Source of the DNA: Algoriphagus terrigena DSM 22685
GTDB lineage: Bacteria; Bacteroidota; Bacteroidia; Cytophagales; Cyclobacteriaceae
NCBI RefSeq assembly: GCF_000429445.1
Contig: NZ_KE386904.1
Coordinates: 517,998 to 581,997 of the forward strand
DNA: 64,000 nucleotides
Direction of reading: 5' to 3'
Part shown: positions 1 through 7,640 of the stretch, one piece after another
How the letters are laid out: each line of letters opens with the position of its first letter
Numbering within the stretch: position 1 is the stretch's first letter
Notes under the pieces: model-generated
The model's database searches: none
Seen by the model: the letters and a program-made list of their open reading frames with translations, nothing else
Told to the model about the DNA's origin: nothing
Position numbers and translations under genes: made by a program

Positions 1-316
1 TTAGTTTGTCAGTAAGTATATCCACAAATACGGGCTGACATCCCTCCCAGATGATGCTAGTTGTGGTGGCCACGTAAGAGAAGGGAGTGGTGATAATCTC
101 TCCGCTGAGCTTAAGGGCCTTGATTGCCAGTTGTAGCGCAATGGTGCCGTTGGAGACATAGAGCATGTGCTTTACGCCCAGATAATCCTTGAGACGGAGT
201 TCCAGTTCATTGACCAGCGGCCCATTGTTGGTCAGCCAGGTGCGTTCCCAGATACCATCCAGATAGCGCTCATAGTCCTCCCGGGGAGGCAGAAAAGGTT
301 TGGTTACGGGGATCAT
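1..316 (-). CDS. DegT/DnrJ/EryC1-family sugar aminotransferase (3' end outside window)
   Basis: The first 105 residues of a PLP-dependent nucleotide-sugar aminotransferase are visible, starting at the ATG at 316 (MIPVTKPFLPP). The family start pattern is clear: 'TWLTNNGPLVNELE' near residue 27, then 'SNGTIALQLAIKAL' and 'ITTPFSYVATT', which form part of the cofactor fold. The catalytic lysine lies further on and is outside the window. Family members convert a 4-keto-6-deoxy sugar nucleotide to the 4-amino sugar with glutamate as donor. It starts 11 bp after the stop of the upstream membrane-protein gene, so the two are probably co-transcribed. The exact sugar substrate cannot be told from this fragment; the WecD-like and NeuD-like genes at the right end of the window fit an amino-sugar pathway. 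Confidence 0.9.
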   Translation of the reverse strand, partial: MIPVTKPFLPPREDYERYLDGIWERTWLTNNGPLVNELELRLKDYLGVKHMLYVSNGTIALQLAIKALKLSGEIITTPFSYVATTTSIIWEGCQPVFVDILTDKL

Positions 317-327
317 GCTATCAGAAT

Positions 328-1761
328 TCAATTGGTCAACACCTTCATGTATCTTTTCTTCCTCCAGTAGATCCAATAGGCTGCGCCCCCTACCGCTCCC
401 GAGATCAGGAAGTAGCTGAGCAGGGAGGTATATTCGGGAAGGTGGATAGCCCATACTTGGACTGCCCAGGTATTGAGGAAAAGCGTATCTCCTTCTGCCA
501 GAAAGGCCGCAAGCGCATCTGAATTAAGCGGAAGCCAGCATAGGGAAAGTACCAGGGCCAGGCCTCCACAGACAATCAGTTCTTTGTCAGCCCAGCGGTA
601 TCTTTTGAGCGTCTTGATCAGCACTACCCCCCAGATCGGGATCCAGGCTGCCATAGCAGGAGCCTTGAAGAAAGGCAGGAACAGCACTCCCAACAAAAAG
701 ATCAGGACGACAGCCCCACCCAGATTGCCTGCTTCCTGCAGGAACCTTCTGATATATACCAGAGTGAACACCACAATGATCCCCCAGTGCAGGGCGGTGC
801 TCAGGACAAAGTCAAGTGGGAAACGAAACGCGCCAGTGCCCGCCTCGGTGAGAAAGCGGAGGATCCCCAGCGAGTCGTTGTTGCCGGACAGCATCACCAA
901 GATCAGCAAGATCCCGGTAAAGCCCATGATGCCCTTGCTGAGTCTGGAGGACCGGGTTTGTTTCTTTACCTGACGTAGCGCCAAGTCCCAGTTGATGGGA
1001 TTGTTGACTGCCACGTAGATGATCAGACAAGGCAGGGCAAGCAAGGCAAGCCCGTGAAACAGCTGGTCCGGTATGGAAAGCTCAGCCCATCCCCACACTA
1101 CCCATCCCAAAAGGGCCAGGATCACCACCGAAAAAAAGGAGACCTGCACGGGAACGACTGACTTGGGCCTTTCCCCTTCATACAGGGGGAGCTTGTCACC
1201 CGGCAAAAAGAGCATCAGCAGCCCCGAAAGCAAGAGCAAAGGCGATACAAAGGTGCCCAATATGGACACCATGGCCAGCTTGAACTTCTCGTAGCGGAGG
1301 TAATAATTCATCTGCCCCATTCCCAGCGCAAAGGCCATCAGGTCCGGGGAAAAAGGGTGGTACCAGACGGACTTGAGCCAGGCAAAATTGAGGAAGAAGA
1401 GGATAAATCCCAGAGTGGCCGGCGCGATCTTGAGCCTCAGTTTCTTGGTGATCCTCACATACCAATACACCGCAATACCCAGGTAGACCACCTGCCAGAT
1501 AAGCATACCATTGCCCAGCCCTTCATTGTCCTTGACGATGTGAAAGGCCGAAAACGACAGGTTGAGCAGGGCAAAGGGAAGGATGCGGGTGAGCTGGACG
1601 AGGTTGTAGCTGGAGGTCTCAATATCGTCCAGAAAGAACCGGCCTACGTCCCTATAAAACACGCCGTCACCGTAGGCACCTTCGTTGACGGGGATTCTCT
1701 CGCCGTTTATCTGGAGGTAGACCACCAGTCCCAGAAGGGCGATTAATGCAAATATTCTCAA
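328..1761 (-). CDS. Polytopic inner-membrane protein, possible GT-C-like or polysaccharide-locus protein
   Basis: A 477-residue, very hydrophobic protein with about ten to twelve predicted membrane spans (first at residues 2-18; others near 80-100, 110-130, 160-185, 205-225 and onward) and short polar loops. The motif 'WYHPFSPDLMAF' around residue 132 recalls integral-membrane glycosyltransferases or polymerases of surface-polysaccharide loci, but no family is identified with certainty. A basic tail (WRKKRYMKVLTN) follows the last span. The frame opens only a few codons upstream, after an in-frame TGA, and the first usable start is TTG at 1761, immediately beside a repeat array; the original start may have been altered. 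It sits 11 bp upstream of the DegT aminotransferase, and by context probably works in the same glycan pathway. Confidence 0.6.
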   Translation of the reverse strand: MRIFALIALLGLVVYLQINGERIPVNEGAYGDGVFYRDVGRFFLDDIETSSYNLVQLTRILPFALLNLSFSAFHIVKDNEGLGNGMLIWQVVYLGIAVYWYVRITKKLRLKIAPATLGFILFFLNFAWLKSVWYHPFSPDLMAFALGMGQMNYYLRYEKFKLAMVSILGTFVSPLLLLSGLLMLFLPGDKLPLYEGERPKSVVPVQVSFFSVVILALLGWVVWGWAELSIPDQLFHGLALLALPCLIIYVAVNNPINWDLALRQVKKQTRSSRLSKGIMGFTGILLILVMLSGNNDSLGILRFLTEAGTGAFRFPLDFVLSTALHWGIIVVFTLVYIRRFLQEAGNLGGAVVLIFLLGVLFLPFFKAPAMAAWIPIWGVVLIKTLKRYRWADKELIVCGGLALVLSLCWLPLNSDALAAFLAEGDTLFLNTWAVQVWAIHLPEYTSLLSYFLISGAVGGAAYWIYWRKKRYMKVLTN

Positions 1762-1784
1762 GGTGTCAGGAGGCGGGGTTCAGT

Positions 1785-2475
1785 TTGCAGTTGGCAGTGT
1801 CCAGTGTGCAGTATTCAGTCGGCAGTGTGCAGTGTTCAGTGTGCAGTGTGCAGTTGGCAGTGTTCAGTTGGCAGTTGGCAAATGGCAGCAGTAGTTTTAA
1901 GACAGTCAAATCGTGTCAGTCCGAGCGGAGTCGAGGACGAACTTCCCAACTCTCGTTGGTCAGGTGCTCAGTGTGACAAGAGTCGAAGCCTTGTACTTGA
2001 ATTGAGATAGGAAACTTGTCCTTCGAACTTCCCAACTCTCGTTGGTCAGGTGCTCAGTGTGACGGGAGTCGAAGCCGTTTTGAGCGAGCAGTGAGCAGTT
2101 TGCAGTGAGCAGTGTGTCAGGCTGACACTTCGACTTCGCTCAGTGTGACAGGAGTCGAAGCCGTTTCAAGTGGGCAGCGTCCAGTGTTCAGTTGGCAGTG
2201 TTCAGTTTGCAGTAGGCAGTCGGCAAATGGCAAATGGCAGCAGCAGTTTTAAGACAGTCAAATCGTGTCAGGCTGACACTTCGAACTTCACAACTCTCGT
2301 TAGTCAGGTGCTCAGTGTGACAGGAGCCGTTTCAAGTGGGCAGTGTCTAGTTGGCTGTTGGCAGTAGGCAGCGTGTCAGGCTGACACTTCGACTTCGCTC
2401 AGTGTGACAGGAGTCGAAGCCGTATGCAGTGTCCAGTGTTAGTCCGACACTTCGAACTTCCCAACTCGCGTTGGT
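1785..2475. repeat. GCAGT-word array mixed with CACTGAGC-type palindromes
   Basis: No gene is supported here. The stretch consists of two interleaved repeat kinds. One is an irregular run of short words ending in CAGT (TGCAGT, TTCAGT, GGCAGT, CCAGT) spaced 7-10 bp, seen at about 1785-1890, 2090-2120, 2175-2245 and 2335-2375. The other is a palindromic block pairing CACTTCGACTTCGCTCAGTG with its downstream GTGTGACAGGAGTCGAAG, seen around 1970-2060, 2125-2162 and 2380-2422. The block 'GGCAGCAGTAGTTTTAAGAC' and following bases recur at 1881 and 2236, so the array has partly grown by duplication. Confidence 0.8.
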
Positions 2476-2544
2476 CAGGTGCTCAGCACAAGAGTTGTAA
2501 GGGCGTCGGAACCGCGACTGCCTACTGATTACTGAGAACAACTT

Positions 2545-2825
2545 ACTGCCCACGGCTTCGCCCTTTCGGTCCCAGTGAGTGACGGGAACTTGCGGGATGA
2601 ATGGGTGACCCTGGGCGATTGCTTCTCAGCTGAGGCGGACTGCAATGACGACTGAGTAATAAAATTACTCGGTCATCTGGGATTTGCAAGATACCGGGGG
2701 GTACTTTTGAAGGGGAATCGCCTCAAGTACTGGTTTACAGGCCAAAAGGCAAAGGAAAAAGGGTAAAAAAAACGGGCGAGGTCACTGCTTTGGAAGTGAA
2801 TAGGTTTAGCTGCGTGGTATGTCAT
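2545..2825. repeat. ~280-bp non-coding repeat, copy 1 (second copy near 29445)
   Basis: This segment is closely repeated at about 29445-29725. Shared landmarks in the same order are 'GGCTTCGCCCTTTC', 'GACGGGAACTTGCGGGAT', the hairpin CGACTGAGTAATAAAATTACTCGGTC, 'GGATTTGCAAGAT', 'CCTCAAGTACTGGTTTACAG' and 'GGTCACTGCT'. No open frame is conserved between the copies, so it behaves as a non-coding repeat. A third, shortened relative of the hairpin lies at about 63419-63442. Confidence 0.75.
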
Positions 2826-2887
2826 TCGAACCTCTTTTGCAGTTCCGGCCGAGAAGCAGGACGACGGACACGTTGTCGGCGTGCGTA

Positions 2888-3034
2888 AAAGCTCCGTAGG
2901 AGCGGAATATTTGTAGCCTGGTGTTTCATGGTTCGACAAGCTGACCAACCGACCCCAGGTAATTGTAGGTATCCGTGATCCACCTCGGCGCAGAGATATC
3001 GCAAGGATAGGGATGCTGGTGCCGAGGAACGGAG
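2888..3034. repeat. Composite REP-like repeat (GCTCCGTAGGAGC block plus CCTCGGC...GCCGAGG block)
   Basis: The left block GCTCCGTAGGAGCGGAATAT TTGTAGCC (2889-2919) forms a hairpin over GCTCCGTAGGAGC. The right block (2983-3034) begins CCTCGGCGCAG, ends GCCGAGGAACGGAGA, and pairs CCTCGGC with GCCGAGG. The same two blocks recur together around 15034-15158 and 48655-48890. Blocks of this style in Bacteroidota are often linked to REP-associated tyrosine transposases, but no such transposase is present in this window. Confidence 0.75.
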
Positions 3035-3161
3035 ATGTTGATTATGGAGACATAGAAAGTTCGGAGCAGGATAAAGTCTGGATAAGGCCCTGGGAACCCC
3101 CACCGTTTATTTCCTTATGTTCTTTTTTCTTGATGAAAAGAACGAAAAAATTAAGACGCAA

Positions 3162-3225
3162 CCTGCCCTGCAAGCTGGCCCATCGCTAAATCAGTTCACT
3201 GAACTGATTCTTAACGCTCAGTCCT
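3162..3225. repeat. Variable-stem repeat (GCTGGCCC...CTAAA-hairpin-TTAACGCT), copy 1
   Basis: The constant left flank is CCTGCCCTGCAAGCTGGCCC and the constant right flank is TTAACGCTCAGTCCT. Between them is a hairpin ATCAGTTCA/TGAACTGAT. Other copies keep the flanks but carry different, still complementary arms (see 3484, 27101, 41861, 45335, 48385 and 48488). Confidence 0.8.
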
Positions 3226-3413
3226 AGCCGCACGAGGCCGAACGCCGGCCCGCTTTTGCGTCGGCCCCCGCGCCTATCCTAACCATGATTTGTATCCGCC
3301 AAAGGCCCTGATTTGATGTCACGACCCAGAATGGGTCAAACCTCTCAATAGCCGTGGGTGAGGCCTGAGGTACGAAGGCCGTAACCCACGGTAAAATGGA
3401 TCAGATGTTTTGA

Positions 3414-3465
3414 CCTCGGCGCAGAAATCCGGTGGGTAAGAGGATCTCGCTGCCGAGGGACGGAG
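3414..3465. repeat. CCTCGGC...GCCGAGG repeat block, with AGCCGTGGGT hairpin upstream
   Basis: Same block as at 2983: CCTCGGCGCAG at the left and TGCCGAGGGACGGAG at the right. Immediately upstream (3351-3392) is a hairpin block AGCCGTGGGTGAGGCC...GGCCGTAACCCACGG. That pair of blocks recurs at about 48080-48195 with nearly the same bases. Confidence 0.75.
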
Positions 3466-3483
3466 AAGATGGTTGTTGCACAC

Positions 3484-3607
3484 CTCCCCTGCAGCCTGGC
3501 CCCTTCGCTAAATCTTTCCACAGGAAAGATTTTTAACGCTTGGTCCTCCTGCAGCCTGGCCCAAACCTAAAACAGCCCACCGGGCTGTTTCTTGACGGTT
3601 TGTCCTC
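3484..3607. repeat. Variable-stem repeat, copies 2 and 3 in tandem
   Basis: Two head-to-tail units. Both begin CTGCAGCCTGGCCC; the first ends TTTTTAACGCTTGGTCCTC and the second CTTGACGGTTTGTCCTC. The first stem is AATCTTTCC/GGAAAGATT with loop ACA; the second is AAACAGCCC/GGGCTGTTT with loop ACC. The stems share no sequence, yet each pairs perfectly over 9 bp. Confidence 0.85.
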
Positions 3608-3727
3608 CCTAGCCCACGGCGGGCAGGCGCAATGACGATCGGATTGAAGATCCATGATAGATTGGTCAACAAGTAGTTCGACATTCCCAATGTCGAATAA
3701 CCCGGCCAGTTGCCACGTTTTCATCCC

Positions 3728-3763
3728 AAAAAAACCCGGGCAAGACCTCCTGCCCGGGTTTTA
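3728..3763 (-). terminator. Intrinsic terminator of the DUF6266-cassette
   Basis: Read on the minus strand, the 8-bp GC-rich stem AACCCGGG/CCCGGGTT-type hairpin (AACCCGGGCAGG...CTTGCCCGGGTT) is followed by a run of seven T. It lies about 110 bp downstream of the last gene of the minus-strand cassette (stop at 3875). The other face also has four T, so it may act both ways. Confidence 0.75.
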
Positions 3764-3874
3764 ACTTCGATTGATTCAATATTTACCGTTACCCCTCGAC
3801 TTCCCGACTCACGTCGGTCAGGTGCTCGGGGTGACAAATCACCGATTGAACTTGATAATCGAGTGGATCAGGAT

Positions 3875-4126
3875 TTACTTCACTGCCTGTAGCAGCTTTT
3901 CCTCCAGCCTGCTTTCATCGACGGTCAGCTGGCAGATGCTGACCAGGATGGTGCCCGCTGTCACTGCATGGCCTGCATAGGCCAGGAGGATTTCGGGTAC
4001 TTCTCCCGGTGCAGTCAGCATTGCCGTGCCGATAGCTGCGATCAGCAGTCCGGCCTTCTTCAGCAACTGGAAGAAAGGAGGGGTTGGGGCCAGGGCCCGG
4101 TTTTTTACTTCTGAGAGTATGTTCAT
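3875..4126 (-). CDS. Small holin-like membrane protein of the phage-like cassette
   Basis: An 83-residue protein beginning MNILSEVKNRALAPTPPFF. A hydrophobic helix spans about residues 24-45 and a second hydrophobic stretch residues 48-67, with a charged tail ending EEKLLQAVK. The 'RAxAPTPxFF' start followed by a Gly/Ala-rich membrane region is a pattern I associate with short Bacteroidota proteins next to DUF6266/DUF5675 genes. A holin-like role is only suggested by size and topology. It is the last gene of the minus-strand cassette and is followed by the terminator at 3728-3763. A vestige of the same 3' end is found at 59486-59512. Confidence 0.7.
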   Translation of the reverse strand: MNILSEVKNRALAPTPPFFQLLKKAGLLIAAIGTAMLTAPGEVPEILLAYAGHAVTAGTILVSICQLTVDESRLEEKLLQAVK

Positions 4127-4215
4127 AGTGAATTTGTTAAGTGTTATGCCTCGACTGCGCTCGGCAACCGAGGTTAAGAGTTAAGAGACTAGAGTCAAGA
4201 GCCAAGAATCGAGAC

Positions 4216-4264
4216 TCTGTCATGCTGACACTTCGACTTCGCTCAGTGTGACAGGAGTCGAAGC
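4216..4264. repeat. CACTTCGACTTCGCTCAGTG palindromic repeat
   Basis: One copy of the palindrome seen in the 1785-2475 array (CACTTCGACTTCGCTCAGTG followed by TGACAGGAGTCGAAG). It sits in the 203-bp gap between the holin-like gene and the coiled-coil gene. The rest of that gap (4127-4329) is GAGTCAAGAGxCAAGA-type low-complexity sequence with no gene. Confidence 0.75.
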
Positions 4265-4329
4265 AAAGAGACGAGAATCAAGAAACAGGATTCGAGAGAC
4301 CATAGACCCTAGTCGGGATATCAATTACC

Positions 4330-4554
4330 CTATTGGGTGCGCTTGCTTTTGAGTTGGCCGCGGTATTTCTCCAACAGGGACTTGATCACCACCTGCTCGG
4401 ATTCGAGCCGGATCACGGACTCCTTGAGCCGGGACAGTTCGGTGCTCATCCGCCTAAAATCCTCAATCAGGAGCTTTAGAAAGTAGGCAATCACCGAGAG
4501 CAGCAGGGACACCAGTGCCCCCAGGATGCTCAGGAATAGGACGGTTGCCGACAC
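4330..4554 (-). CDS. Small membrane-anchored coiled-coil protein
   Basis: A 74-residue protein with one N-terminal membrane span (about residues 4-28, LSILGALVSLLLSVIAYFL) followed by a charged heptad-like helix (residues 32-66) and a basic tail (KSKRTQ). The start overlaps the 3' end of the DUF5675 gene by 25 bp, which implies translational coupling. The arrangement of a short anchor plus coiled coil next to a holin-like protein resembles phage lysis accessory proteins, but no function can be assigned. Confidence 0.65.
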   Translation of the reverse strand: MSATVLFLSILGALVSLLLSVIAYFLKLLIEDFRRMSTELSRLKESVIRLESEQVVIKSLLEKYRGQLKSKRTQ

Positions 4555-4958
4555 GATTCCAGGACGTAAGGAATGCCCACTGACACCACCTGCAGCTCGA
4601 TCACCTCTCCCCGCTCCCAGACCGATGACAGTTCGTCCAACAGCTTCAGGAAAGCCAGGCGGGTAAAGAGCGGCGTGCCGTCGGCACGGTAAGCCGTCAC
4701 CGGGCAGAGTTCCTCCTTTTCAGGAGAATGGTCCGGCGGCCGGGATCGGATCCAGCCCCTTTCCCCTACCCGTATCCTCCAGCCCTCCTCCTCAGTGTGC
4801 ACCGGTTCCAGTTCGTACACTCCCTCTTCCAGACAATGGACATCGGGATCGTAGCAGGACTTCGGAGCCTCCCGGATGAAGCAGAGCTGTCGGTTGCCGA
4901 GGAAGAGCCTCCCCGGAGTGCCCCGGGGAGTGTATCTCCGCTTTAGCAGCAGGCGCAT
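4530..4958 (-). CDS. DUF5675-family protein
   Basis: A 142-residue protein starting MRLLLKRRYTPRGTPGRLF. The family pattern is visible: an N-terminal 'LLLKRxYxPxGTxGRLF' strand pair, an aromatic-acidic 'CFIREAP', and 'CLEEGVYELEPV' (like the family's 'CIPEGxYxL'), followed by a 'WRIRVGERGWIRSRP' segment. DUF5675 proteins are found in phages and phage-like loci; their activity is not established to my knowledge. It lies 2 bp downstream of the 248-residue protein and overlaps the following coiled-coil gene, so all three are one transcription unit. The C-terminal third (residues 90-142) is extended relative to the part I recognise. Confidence 0.75.
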   Translation of the reverse strand: MRLLLKRRYTPRGTPGRLFLGNRQLCFIREAPKSCYDPDVHCLEEGVYELEPVHTEEEGWRIRVGERGWIRSRPPDHSPEKEELCPVTAYRADGTPLFTRLAFLKLLDELSSVWERGEVIELQVVSVGIPYVLESCRQPSYS

Positions 4959-4960
4959 GC

Positions 4961-5707
4961 TTAGGCCTTGGTTGCCGTGATGATCTTGGCGGCGTTATGT
5001 GCGCCGTTGTTGATCGCATACTCGGTGCCGTTGACCATCTGGATAAACTCCACACTCAGCACAAAGGCGAAGTGGGTGCCAGCCAACTGCGTCTTGTCCA
5101 CGGTGAGGGTTTGGGCCACCGCCGGATCCAAGACCGAAAGCGCGGGGCTGCTTGCGCTCACCAGACTGCGGGTGGCCGAGTCGAAATCCACGCCCACACC
5201 CGTCGCCAGGATTCGATAGTGGGTGGCTCCGGTGGGCACGGCGATCATGTCCTGCGGGGTAAAGGCAGGAAGAGCGGCCTCCCAAGAAGCAGGGCTGTCG
5301 GTGTACTGGGTTTCGAAATAGAGCGTGCTTCCCAGGGAAGATCCTGCATTCATCTCCATGTCCTTCACCAGATTCCAGTCGCCTTCTTTCACTCTGCGGT
5401 CCCCACGGGTGTTGACCTCATCGCTCTTGAGCACCTGCATCAGGATCTGGGTGATGCGCAGATTCAGCCGGCGGTCTCCGATCTTGGAGATCACCGGACG
5501 CAGCGCATCCCGCAGCAGCTTGGAGGAGTTGGCATTGTCGGTAAACTCGCGGATATTCTCCCGGGTGCGGGCATACCGGGGATCGTTCATGATCCGGGAT
5601 TTGTCCACGCCACCCTTTTCACGGGCCAGGTAGCCGTTTCTGGTTTTATAAAAGGACAGTCTCCCGACCGGCCCTTTGAGTGTGATCACTCCTGTCTGTT
5701 TTGCCAT
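4961..5707 (-). CDS. Conserved Bacteroidota protein of DUF6266-type cassettes (MAKQTGVITLKG family)
   Basis: A 248-residue soluble protein starting MAKQTGVITLKGPVGRLSFY. The N-terminal signature 'GxVGRLSFYKTRNGYLAREKGGVDKSRI' closely parallels the opening of the neighbouring DUF6266 protein ('SGSLGNLIFYKLNGKTVVRQ'), suggesting common ancestry. The middle is helical and basic, and residues 120-248 are beta-rich with Thr/Ser/Ala patches and no signal peptide. I recognise it as a recurrent family in Bacteroidota cassettes but know no function; a structural (tail/capsid-like) origin is inference from the neighbours. It is the first gene after the terminator at 5846-5880 and is followed 2 bp later by the DUF5675 gene. 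Confidence 0.7.
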   Translation of the reverse strand: MAKQTGVITLKGPVGRLSFYKTRNGYLAREKGGVDKSRIMNDPRYARTRENIREFTDNANSSKLLRDALRPVISKIGDRRLNLRITQILMQVLKSDEVNTRGDRRVKEGDWNLVKDMEMNAGSSLGSTLYFETQYTDSPASWEAALPAFTPQDMIAVPTGATHYRILATGVGVDFDSATRSLVSASSPALSVLDPAVAQTLTVDKTQLAGTHFAFVLSVEFIQMVNGTEYAINNGAHNAAKIITATKA

Positions 5708-5845
5708 ATGTATATGGGGTTTAGGTTAAACATGGAGCTAAGGTGCAGGCTAGTGGATTGACTATCAATTGAATGTGCGGTCTGTGCGTACTCTTCGGAA
5801 ATAGGTATTTTATGCACATGATTTTAGTTTGATAGGAGCATAGAC

Positions 5846-5880
5846 AAAAAAATCCCGTATTGAAGTGATCAATACGGGAC
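5846..5880 (-). terminator. Intrinsic terminator after the DUF6266 gene
   Basis: On the minus strand, the stem TCCCGTATTG/CAATACGGGA (10 bp, loop ATCACTT) is followed by a run of seven T (one T interrupted by the stem edge). It lies 57 bp past the DUF6266 stop at 5937, which separates this gene from the following 248-residue gene into two transcripts. Confidence 0.8.
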
Positions 5881-5936
5881 CAAAGACCCAAGAAGTCGGA
5901 TCGGGAAGCATCAGATAGCTATTAGCGCAAAAATCA

Positions 5937-6581
5937 TCAGACTCTACCCAGATAAATTATATCTGAATATTCTCCTTTGTTTCGTTCCAGACTAAAAAAC
6001 CCTCCAAATAGCAACACTTGATCTTCATTAGCCTGAGACCATGGAAGCTGAATGATCTGCAATCCGGATTTTCGATAATTTCCCTCCTGTTGCCAGAAAA
6101 CAAGTTTCCGATCGGGAACGTAAGCGATCACCTGAAATTTCTCATGCTCTCTCCAGAAATCTGTTGAGGAATTCACAGACCACGTAATCCGGATAGTTTT
6201 TTCTTCCAAACGCTCTACCATAAGATTGTCCAGATGAATCAGGTATCCCCGATGCAGGTAAATTTTCTCCGGTATCAGAATTGGCGTCCCGGCATTGTTC
6301 TCCATTGCATTCTTTAGAACCCAACTCAATGTTGCATTCATCCCATTTAAAGAACCGGACCTTTTGTGCCTGTGTATTTGATTCAAAATATTTCGAAGCG
6401 GGGTAAGAAATTTTTGCCCTACTGCAAAGGACCTCTGTTGATATAGCTGAGGTTCGGATGAAACATAGTTTCTGGGCCCTGGTTTTTGTCGTACCACCGT
6501 TTTCCCATTAAGTTTATAGAATATCAGATTACCGAGACTGCCGCTGATGCCGCTTAAAAACCCGTTGTTTATTCGTGCCAT
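5937..6581 (-). CDS. DUF6266-family protein
   Basis: A 214-residue protein beginning MARINNGFLSGISGSLGNLI. The family opening ('G.lsGisGslGnliFYklnGktVvRqkP') is followed by 'EPQLYQQRSFAVGQKFLTPL', a helical segment around residues 45-70, and a beta-rich C-terminal half with paired strands (ending LLFGGFF...IIYLGRV). No signal peptide or membrane segment is seen. DUF6266 is restricted mainly to Bacteroidota; I know of no assigned function. It is preceded by a very AT-rich 60-bp leader and a long inverted repeat at 6674-6742, and is followed by its own terminator. Confidence 0.8.
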   Translation of the reverse strand: MARINNGFLSGISGSLGNLIFYKLNGKTVVRQKPGPRNYVSSEPQLYQQRSFAVGQKFLTPLRNILNQIHRHKRSGSLNGMNATLSWVLKNAMENNAGTPILIPEKIYLHRGYLIHLDNLMVERLEEKTIRITWSVNSSTDFWREHEKFQVIAYVPDRKLVFWQQEGNYRKSGLQIIQLPWSQANEDQVLLFGGFFSLERNKGEYSDIIYLGRV

Positions 6582-6673
6582 AGTTTATTAATTTTAGTTA
6601 TAATTAAATTTTTAATTTAAATTTATTTCATTGATTTGATTTGAGATCCTCTGCTATTTGCCGGCTATCATCC

Positions 6674-6742
6674 GTTGGGTTCAACTCGATTTTATGCCGG
6701 GAAACCCGGATCAATGTGGGAGTTGAGTGGGATGAACCCAAC
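6674..6742. promoter_or_regulatory. Long inverted repeat upstream of the DUF6266 gene
   Basis: The outer arms GTTGGGTTCA and TGAACCCAAC (10 bp) pair, with partial pairing inside between ACTC-rich and GAGTTGAGT-type segments, and an inner hairpin CCGGGAAACCCGG near 6698-6710. It lies about 95-160 bp upstream of the DUF6266 start (6581) in the 264-bp gap that otherwise holds only AT-rich leader sequence. It could be an operator, a cruciform, or a structured leader. Confidence 0.5.
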
Positions 6743-6845
6743 TGGGTATATTCACAGGTATTCATCTCGCTATTGCTTCCAGTTACTTTTCAAAATTGAG
6801 GCAGAAAGAATCTCTGATCAGCTCTGAATTGGATGGTGTTGCCTG

Positions 6846-7037
6846 TCAGAGATTTTTTTTGAGGTCGTCTTTTGGAATGCCGACGAACTCGGCAAATTCA
6901 TCCAGCGTCACAAACTGGTGCGGGGCTTTTTTTAAAGTCTCTTTGATCTTGTTGATCAGTTTTTGCGAATACCGCTCACTTCGTCCAGTCAGTTGAACCA
7001 CATCTTTGGGATATATTACGATTCGATTTTTTAACAT
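6846..7037 (-). CDS. Small HTH-like protein (MLKNRIVIYPKDVVQLTGRS family)
   Basis: A 63-residue protein. The opening 'IVIYPKDVVQLTGRSERYSQKLINKIKE' reads as a helix-turn-helix of the kind found in short Bacteroidota proteins that resemble excisionase or DNA-binding adaptors, and a second helical pair follows ('FVTLDEFAEFVGIPKDDLKKNL'). I recognise the pattern but not a tested function. It sits on the same strand just upstream of the DUF6266 cassette and could regulate it. The start ATG at 7037 follows an AT-rich region; no Shine-Dalgarno sequence is obvious, as is usual in this phylum. Confidence 0.65.
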   Translation of the reverse strand: MLKNRIVIYPKDVVQLTGRSERYSQKLINKIKETLKKAPHQFVTLDEFAEFVGIPKDDLKKNL

Positions 7038-7640
7038 AGCGTTGTGGGTTAAGGAGTAGAAAAATCTAATTTTTAATTACCCGTTAAGGTAACTTCCCTA
7101 ACGAACTGTCACCTCGTTAGGCCATTATGCACATCCTCCCATCGGGAGGAAAAATTGGGAAATCCATTCAATGCTTTTAGTGGATTAAACCATGCAAGCC
7201 AGATCCTTGATTCTGAACTTACGGAGCAAAGGTTATCCTTACTTTCCCCTAATTGTCTGTACCGAATACACTAAATCTTCTCTGGAATACAGTCAAAAGC
7301 CGGATACATTTTATTCCCTTGCCTCTTGACAAACATAGTTGCTGACAGGAAAAAAAAGCAGAAACCAGTAGCCCGAAAAACTGAAACAGGTGAATAATTG
7401 AATGAAACAGCACGGAGCGGTGATGAATTAGGACTACATAATGAATCCAAATTCTTTCGGCAGTATCAAAAAAGATCGAAGAAGACACTCCAAAATGGTA
7501 TTGTTCCATCATTAGAAATATGATCAGCCCAAAATTCCCCAAGAGTTTATTATCTTAAATTATAACCTCCGTTTTCGGGGTTAAATCTCTCTTCCATCTC
7601 CTCCTGAACCAACGCCAGGCGGGTAAACTTTTCTGCTGTA
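7038..7640. other. Intergenic region with a CCTAACGA hairpin
   Basis: A 603-bp stretch with no convincing gene. It contains a hairpin with arms CCTAACGA (7097-7104) and TCGTTAGG (7114-7121), and a smaller CTCCC/GGGAG hairpin followed by AAAAA near 7136-7156. A 97-residue minus-strand frame (7249-7542) lacks any recognisable features and is not called. Confidence 0.5.

Noticed and set aside
3484..3607. Two repeat units considered as a CRISPR array
   Set aside because: Units vary in the middle but are hairpins with no spacer-repeat periodicity, occur scattered over the window, and no cas gene is present.
4997..5761. 254-residue plus-strand frame opposite the 248-residue cassette gene
   Set aside because: It is antisense to a gene with a recognised family opening and has no motif of its own; typical shadow frame.
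7249..7542. 97-residue hydrophobic minus-strand frame
   Set aside because: It has an unusual His/Phe-rich composition, no family pattern and no neighbours on that strand; probably chance.
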